Of a DNA stretch of 64,000 nucleotides, positions 58,154 to 64,000 are shown one piece after another. The position numbers and the translations under genes are program-made. Under the pieces are notes generated by a model. The model was given only the letters and a program-made list of their open reading frames with translations, was not told the origin of the DNA and did not search any database. Source of the DNA: Iris pallida (taxonomy: Eukaryota > Streptophyta > Magnoliopsida > Asparagales > Iridaceae); assembly GCA_029216955.1 (NCBI GenBank), contig JANAVB010010791.1, positions 7,111,567-7,175,566 of the forward strand. The letters run 5' to 3'. Numbering within the stretch: the stretch's first letter is position 1; the number at the start of each line of letters is the position of its first letter.

Positions 58154-58165
58154 ATATATATATAT
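57920..58165. repeat. Compound (TA)n microsatellite
   Basis: About 245 bp of TA arrays with ATCTATATA and short A-run interruptions. It follows the LINE 3' end. Confidence 0.9.
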
Positions 58166-58179
58166 CTATATCTTGAAGC

Positions 58180-58285
58180 AGCAGATGACCTCTAGCCTAG
58201 TGGTTAAGAGAGATGCATGCGATCCGAGTGGTCTGGAGTTCGAATCCCAGTGGGGAGCGATTCCAGAAACAATTTACCTGCTTCC
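58180..58285 (+). mobile_element. tRNA-derived SINE with (TA)n neighbour, copy 1
   Basis: A box TAGCCTAGTGGTTAAGAG and B box GAGTTCGAATCCC are spaced as in tRNA. The body GTGGGGAGCGATTCCAG leads to a (TA)n at 58291-58302. Head copies also lie at 58315-58420 (minus) and 58683-58772 (plus). Confidence 0.7.
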
Positions 58286-58314
58286 AAAAAATATATATAT
58301 ATATGCAGCAATGC

Positions 58315-58420
58315 GTAATTTTGGCGAACTTACCTCTACTGGAGGCTCGAACTCCCGACCACTTGGGCAGCATGCATCTCTCTTAACCTCTTAACCACTA
58401 GGCTAGAGGTCATTTGCAAT
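58315..58420 (-). mobile_element. tRNA-derived SINE, copy 2
   Basis: The minus strand reads ATGACCTCTAGCCTAGTGGT, then GGTCGGGAGTTCGAGCCTCC. A short duplication of TTAAGAGG lies inside. (TA)n lies at its head side (58420-58434). Confidence 0.7.
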
Positions 58421-58449
58421 ATATATATATATTTGTATTGTTTTTTTTT

Positions 58450-58772
<323 letters not shown>

Positions 58773-58821
<49 letters not shown>
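58773..58821. repeat. (TA)n microsatellite
   Basis: Pure TA run between SINE copy 3 and a foldback MITE. Confidence 0.9.
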
Positions 58822-58826
<5 letters not shown>

Positions 58827-59232
58827 ATGCTATAGAACCACCCGAATGGTTTCATATTATGGAACCACCCCGTGTTGCATGGGTCGGATTGGAATTGAGT
58901 GGAAGAGATTAAAATGTGGTGGGGTCTACACCTTTTAATCTCAACCACCAAATCCAAATCCAACCCATATAACATAGGGTGGTTCAATAATATGAAACCA
59001 CCCAGGTGGTTTTAGAGCATTTCTGATATATATAAACCACCCCGTGTTGCATGGGTCGGATTGGAATTGAGTGGAAGAGATTAAAATGTGGTGGGGTCTA
59101 CACCTTTTAATCTCAACCACCAAATCCAAATCCAATCCATATAACATAGGGTGGTTCAATAATATGAAACCACCCAGGTGGTTTTAGAGCATTTCTGATA
59201 TATATAAACCACCCAGGTGGTTTTAGAGCATT

Positions 59233-59235
<3 letters not shown>
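58822..59235. mobile_element. Foldback MITE with GGTGGTTTCATATTAT arms, tandemly duplicated
   Basis: It begins GGTAATGCTATAGAACCACC. The internal GTGTTGCATGGGTCGGATTG and the right arm GAAACCACCCAGGTGGTTTT are repeated with a 172-bp period (second copy 59036-59205), followed by a third partial copy to 59235. The element is bounded on both sides by (TA)n (58773-58821 and 59236-59304). Confidence 0.8.

Positions 59236-59304
<69 letters not shown>
59236..59304. repeat. (TA)n microsatellite
   Basis: Pure TA run, about 35 repeats. Confidence 0.9.
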
Positions 59305-59306
<2 letters not shown>

Positions 59307-59453
59307 TGTCCACTTCTTAATGGAACATGGAGGCTCGAACCCGCGCCACTATGCCGGGTAGCCTCGCTGTTCCCAATGGACTACGGCATCATGGACATGC
59401 CACTATGCCGGGTAGCCTCGCTGTTCCCAATGGACTACGGCATCATGGACATG
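59305..59453 (-). mobile_element. Second tRNA-derived SINE family, copy 2, with 54-bp tandem duplication
   Basis: GGTGTCCACTTCTTAATGGA then GGAGGCTCGAACCCGCGCC matches 58450-58562. The block starting CCACTATGCCGGGTAGCCTC is present twice (59346-59399 and 59400-59453), apparently identical. Confidence 0.7.
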
Positions 59454-59469
59454 TTGAAACAAAGAGGGA

Positions 59470-59633
59470 AGTGCAGCTACATATTAGTCGAATAATTGTC
59501 AATGGGGCGGATACGGATCCATGGGATGACCCATGGATAGAGCATAAGAGCATGACATTAGTCCTTTGAGGATCCGACATGGCGGTGATGCACAAAGGTG
59601 ACCGAGTGAGCTGCATACTGGGCAGTGATGGGT
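59470..59633 (+). pseudogene. L1-type LINE fragment
   Basis: The + strand reads IVNGADTDPWDDPWIEHKS, matching the GADTDLWLDPWVNH motif of the LINE at 56070. It is cut by the Copia LTR start at 59634. Confidence 0.65.
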
Positions 59634-59939
59634 GTTGGACTTTGGCCTTTTTATTGGAAAGTTTAGTCCCACATCGGTTAGGCCAAATGAGTTGTATCTT
59701 TATATAATAGCTATGCTTGTTTAGAGATGCACATGTGGTGTGGAGTTGCACATGGGTGTGCCATGTGGGGGTATTTTTCTAATGGAAAAAGGCTAAATCA
59801 ACAATGAAAGCATTCATGCTTTTTGCTCTTGGGAATTAATTTCCAATGGAGCTAAGCCCAGTAGGGACTTAGCGACTCGCACGGACTCGGGCTTATGGGC
59901 TCATGAGGCGTAATGTGGCATTTTGTTGGCGCACTTTGT

Positions 59940-60165
59940 ACTTAGCACGGCAGAATCGTCGCTAGACGCATAGTACGCTTAAGTTGCACTCGTTGTGCTG
60001 CCAATTGGCGCACCATGGGCGCTGTCTGTTGGTGCGCGGTTGGCGCAGAGTGCGCAAGTGGCGCTGTGCACGCAGTGTACAAGGTGCGCGGGGTGCGCGC
60101 GATGCGCACGTTGCGCGGGTGGCGCACATTGCGCAGGTAGGGCGCGCTGTGCGCCAGTTGGCTTA
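59940..60165 (+). repeat. TGCGC-word block inside the Copia LTR
   Basis: Short words such as TTGGCGCA, GTGCGCG, TTGCGCGG and GTGGCGC are repeated more than a dozen times. It occupies the place where the related LTR units at 49-50.5 kb carry GTTCCGCG words. Confidence 0.75.
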
Positions 60166-60776
60166 GATCGTGTCTTTGTACGATTTAAGCAGTTGCAGCA
60201 CTTTCAGGAGAGATTTTTACCATGTCCCGAATGTTCTGCTAACTGGGCAGTTACAGCGCGGGCCTATATAAGGTTTTCTCTTCTCTCACTCATAACACAC
60301 AAGATATACAGAAGTTTACAAGTGTTTTTAACACAGTTCCACAAAGTTCGAGAGAGCAGAGAAGAGCAGTACCTGCGCCACAGGAGTTCGCTGCCATCCG
60401 AGGAGTCAGAAGAGGGAGTGTTCTAAAGTTCTCCGTCGAACTTGCTGGTTCCTGGAAGCGGTTCGTGTGGGACGAATTAAACTTTGAGCAATGGTGATCA
60501 TTCACCCCAGCAATCTTCCATCTATCGCCTGTCATCCAAGTTGCTGCTTGCCTATAGCAATTCACTTAGTATCTTCTTTTTAGAAGTACTAATGTCGTTT
60601 CCTACTGTTACGAAATCTTTTTAGATTTTCGTAACTCAGAATCCTCCAAGGATCTCTGTTGCGCACCTTCTTTAAAGTATTGCATTGAAACGTTATTTTT
60701 ACAATTATTTCATTTTCTCAGTTTTCCATCGAAAATTGTGCCCCGGCAATAACAATCTCAAAACTTAATTGCTACG

Positions 60777-61213
60777 ATGGAAAACTTTCGTGCTTCGCTA
60801 GTCAATCCTAACTTCTCTAAGTTAGAACAATTTGATGGTGAGCACTATCAAATCGGGAAACGAAAAGTTTTCCTCAATATTCAGTTCGCTGATGTTGATT
60901 ACGTGCTGTTTGAGGAACTACTGTTCCAGAAACTGGATCTGCAGCCGCAATCTCTGCGGCTACTAAGAACCATGCCAAATGGAGAAGGGACAATAGCATT
61001 TGTAGGCTTATGATCTTAAATGCTATGGATGACTCCCTTGCTGAATCATATTCAAAGAAGACTGTTGCCAAAGAGATTTGGGAGTCTCTGGAGAAACCGT
61101 ACGAGGATGATAAGAACCGTAGCAAGATATTTCTTGTTGAGAAATATCACAAGTGGTTCTTTGAGGAAAGGAAACCAATGCTGCCGCAGGTGAAGGAGTT
61201 CCTGAAACTATGA
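60777..61213 (+). pseudogene. Copia gag N-terminal part
   Basis: It starts ATG at 60777: MENFRASLVNPNFSKLEQFD then GEHYQIGKRKVFLNIQ. The next block, in another frame, is SLAESYSKKTVAKEIWESLE and KIFLVEKYHKWFFEE. A stop at 61211 is followed directly by protease-like sequence, so the zinc knuckle part of gag is deleted. Confidence 0.75.
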
Positions 61214-61219
61214 CAGAAG

Positions 61220-61912
61220 TTGGATGACACTGGACCCACATGCCATGTCTGCTCCAGCAGGGAGTGGTTCAGCACCTATACACCAACTTCTGAAGTGGTT
61301 ATGGTGGCGAACCAGGCACAAGCTGAAGTGCTCGGGATCGGGATAGTGGTTTTGAAGCTGACTTCGGAGAAGTCTCTTACGCTTCAAGGTGTGAAGCATG
61401 TACCTGCTATCGCAAAGAACCTGATCTCGGGAGGCCTACTCTGTATTGCAGGCCTCAGGATGGACATCAATGCTGGTCAGATGATGATGTCTATTAAGTG
61501 AACGTATTTCGGGAAAGCTTTTTATACCGAAGGAATGTTCAAAATTCAGCTTGTAAATCAGTCCAATGTAATTAATGCAATCACTCCTTCTGCTTATACT
61601 CTTGAGTTGTGGCATAATAGGCTAGGACATGTTCATTATAAACGAATAAACAAAATGTCTAGTCTAGGACTTATCTCCAAGTGTGGGGGTAAGGTAGAGA
61701 AATGTGAAGTTTGTGCTCAAACGAAGATCACAAGGAAATCCTTTCCTCGGGTTTATCGAAGTACATATCTTCTGGAGTTGGTACACTCCGATATCTGTGA
61801 CTTCAAACAATTCTCTATAAAGGTCGGAATGAAGTATTTCATAGCCTTCAATGATGACTTCTCAAAGTATACGTTCGTCTACTTGCTGAAGGCGAAAGAC
61901 GAAGCATTCTAG
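61220..61912 (+). pseudogene. Copia protease remnant and GAG-pre-integrase
   Basis: TSEVVMVANQAQAEVLGIG, LTLQGVKHVPAIAKNLISGG and LRMDINAG are the protease-to-pre-integrase region. ELWHNRLGHVHYKRINKMSS, CEVCAQTKITRKSFP and ELVHSDICD begin the integrase (HHCC zinc-binding region and first catalytic Asp). Stops occur at 61499 and 61910. Confidence 0.8.
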
Positions 61913-61996
61913 AAGTTCAAAGAGTTCAGAGCCGAAGTTGAGCGGCAGACTGGACAACAACTCAAAAGAATAAGAAGTGATCGAGGTAGAGAGTAC

Positions 61997-62737
61997 ATGT
62001 ATCATAAATTCGCATCATTCTGCAAAGAACATGAAATTGTCAATGAGTCTACGACTCCGTACTCTCCTCAATCAAACGGAGTAGCAGAGAGGAAGAACAG
62101 AATGTTAACAAAAATGATTAACTCAATGTTGTTGACTGCGAGTCTTCCAAAGTGCTACTGGAGAGAAGCTACTTTGACAGCCACTTTTATTCCAAATGGA
62201 GTGCCTCATGCAACTTCAGACATTACTCCTCATGAACTATGGTTCAAGGTCAGATCTAACTTGAATGTCATTCGAGTGTGGGGGTGTCTGGCATATGTCA
62301 AGATTCCAGATATGAAGATTCAGAAGCTTGGGACAAGAACTACAAAGACGATCTTCTTGGGGTATGCCGAGAAAAGTGATGCTCCAAGATTTCTTGATAT
62401 TGAGTCAAATCATATAATTGAATCTCGCGACGTAGAATATTTTGAAGACAAATTTGCACGACACAAGAATATTGTTCTTGCGGATATTCCGGAGAACAAT
62501 GAGGGTGCGCAAGAAACTAAAGTTTTCAATGAAGAAGTGGTCCAAGAAGATGTTGTTGTTGAAACAACGGTTGAACCAGAACTCGCTGAGCAGTCAGCGA
62601 AGCGTGTGAGGAGGCCGAAGGACTTCAGAAATGACTTTGTCACCTATCATGTGGAAGCAGATTCGCTTACCTATGATGAGGAGATGAAGACCAGAGATGC
62701 AGTTTTCTGGAAGGAGGCTATAACGCTCCCTTCCTAA
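61997..62737 (+). pseudogene. Copia integrase core and C-terminus, truncated before RT
   Basis: NESTTPYSPQSNGVAERKNR contains the catalytic Glu region, followed by MLLTASLPKCYWREA, RVWGCLAYVK, TKTIFLGYAEKSDAPRF and the acidic linker. The frame ends at TRDAVFWKEAI, just at the RT entry. From about 62719 the DNA is no longer Copia. Confidence 0.85.
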
Positions 62738-64000
62738 AATATATAGGACCAAGTACGTGAACATGCCAGTTGCACCTATACGAAGAATACTCAAATATAT
62801 GGAATTCTCGTATACGTACATAAGCTGTATATATAAAATAATCACATGCCAGAATAATATTATCTAATCTCATCACAGCTCAACACAAAAGATAATAGAA
62901 TCCAGAATAACTGAGTGTATCAAAAGATAGCCGGGTGGACATACCCACTCCAAACAGCTATGAAAAATAGTCTCACAAGATCGGAGTCCAATCTCCGCAA
63001 AATAGAATGAAAAGAGATGTAAAAAAAAAATCCACTAATGTCTCAATGAATGAACAAACTAAAAATCAGTAGGAGATGCCTCGTCATCAATATAGGATAG
63101 ATCCAGTGCCGCTCCGTACTCCTGCGGGAACTCGTCTAAACCTGGAGAGATAACCAGGTCCTCAGAGGGACGTAACAAGATACAAGAAAATACCATGCCA
63201 TATAAACTGTGATATATAATATAAAAAAAGGGATGCATGCAATAGGGTTCCTGACCAGTCTACTGTGAATATGCAGTTGAGATACAATCCTTCGACGCAT
63301 GAGCCCTGGCTGTAAATAGGATCTGGTATAGTCTCCATTTAGGCACTAGTGACCTAAGCACATGACGTTCAAAAACGACGGTGGCAAACCTGAGAGGATA
63401 ATCATACCCGTATCTCCAGCGGAGCTTCTGGGTTACAGGGAAAGTGTAATCGAAGCCCATACGTCAGGTATTGTTCTCCCCACCTAATGCCTAGTATCAT
63501 CATCTCCATGACTGATATGAATCTCTAGTAAATGCCAAGTCTTCTAGCATACAATTCTATTGGCAGTTACTCCTATCCGTCGCACGCTCTATACGTATCG
63601 GTGGCTAGCCGACTACACGGGTACGTGTCCTACATGTGACTCAAATTACGTGGTAGAGCAAGTGTCAAGGCCGTATGAGATATATCAATACCTCATCAAC
63701 AATGGGTGGTCACTAGGCTAAGTTAATGCAAGAGAATATAAATAAAGCGAGAAAACGACCGATAAAGTCGCTTGCACCCAAGTGTGACTTGGATGCACAG
63801 TTTTATAATATCAACAAATAAGAAGTGCTAAAAATAACAACTGAAAATAAGAATATAATAATCACAGAGTATGGTGGCAGGAGATCTTGTCTGGTGGTGC
63901 GAAGGTGGCAAGTCCAAGAATCACAATGTCAGCAACAGAAATGTCACAATCTCCAAACAACTCTGGATGCTGAAACAAACATCAAGAACGTACTCGAAAT
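62719..64000. mobile_element. Probable Gypsy-type LTR (start), continuing beyond the window
   Basis: TATAACGCTCCCTTCC then TAAAATATATAGGACCAAG resembles the start of common plant Gypsy LTRs (TGTAACGC-type). It abruptly replaces Copia sequence. The five bases before it (GAGGC, 62714-62718) are the expected target-site duplication, to be found on the far side. No coding motif is seen through 64000. Confidence 0.5.

Larger units (their letters stand above)
59634..62718 (+). mobile_element. Copia LTR retrotransposon (Tork-like), 5' LTR through integrase, degenerate
   Basis: The LTR start TGTTGGACTTTGGCC is followed by AGTCCCACATCGG. The LTR contains a block of TGCGC words (59940-60165) and TATATAAGG near 60264 (likely promoter). 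The LTR end lies somewhere in 60500-60770. Gag, protease and integrase follow in several frames. Sequence homology stops at 62718, where a Gypsy-like LTR start appears; RT may continue beyond the window. Tork-like assignment is from gag and integrase wording and is tentative. Confidence 0.75.

Noticed and set aside
58186..58260. Possible tRNA gene (good A and B boxes)
   Set aside because: It is repeated several times next to TA arrays, with SINE-type bodies and no proper cloverleaf. It is tRNA-derived SINE sequence.
59942..60166. Ala/Arg/Cys-rich frames on both strands
   Set aside because: They are derived from the TGCGC-word block of the Copia LTR.

Overview
The window is plant nuclear DNA from an angiosperm with a TE-rich genome. 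The evidence is a spliced plant-type methyltransferase gene with GT-AG introns, dense nested LTR retrotransposons (Gypsy and Copia), L1- and RTE-type LINEs, tRNA-derived SINEs, hAT, Mutator-like and other MITEs, and long (TA)n microsatellites. There is no sign of bacterial operons, CRISPR arrays or rRNA. The species cannot be named from sequence alone. The very large TE-filled introns suggest a large-genome monocot or an early-diverging or magnoliid lineage (inference).

Positions 1 to about 47.65 kb are occupied by one host gene on the + strand: the C-terminal two thirds of a DUF248/Methyltransf_29 'probable methyltransferase PMT' (PMT6/PMT7-like, Golgi pectin-methyltransferase family). Five exons are visible (1138-1425, 7845-8225, 30926-31172, 31300-31438, 47488-47646). 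Their splice phases fit together exactly. The N-terminal exons lie upstream of the window. The introns are about 6.4, 22.7, 0.13 and 16.0 kb, and almost everything else in this part is insertion sequence inside them. The first visible exon carries a frameshift relative to the family unless an acceptor 5 nt downstream is used.

The 22.7 kb intron holds an 18 kb Gypsy element (9503-27489, TSD ATGCA, minus strand). A related non-autonomous LTR element (12082-20083, TSD TGCGG) interrupts its integrase, and a hAT-type element (25191-26658, 8-bp TSD) interrupts one of its LTRs. Next to it are a nested pair of hAT MITEs (8683-9313 containing 8772-9139) and a 2.2 kb hAT-like element (27683-29837), itself containing another hAT MITE. 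The 16 kb intron holds a Copia element with 129-bp LTRs (34836-40070, TSD AGGAC). It sits in a tandem pair of Copia-type LTR units, which in turn split an RTE LINE. The same intron also has a tRNA-derived SINE and an L1 LINE on the minus strand with a hAT MITE inside it.

After the gene (47.65-64 kb) there are: a hAT remnant with a transposase dimerisation fragment; a tandem array of Copia LTR units (48.9-50.8 kb); a strange 2.1 kb T-rich minisatellite inside an element with GTTTGGTT-type ends, itself hit by a MULE-like MITE; an L1 LINE on the + strand with a MULE-like MITE; a cluster of SINE copies and MITEs alternating with (TA)n and (CA)n arrays; a Copia element with gag, protease and integrase (from 59634), cut at the start of RT by what looks like the edge of a Gypsy LTR (62719 onward).

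No coherent new multi-gene system is evident. The notable material is the gene architecture, the nested insertions with readable target-site duplications, and several unusual repeat structures. Boundaries were counted by hand and may be off by a few bases.
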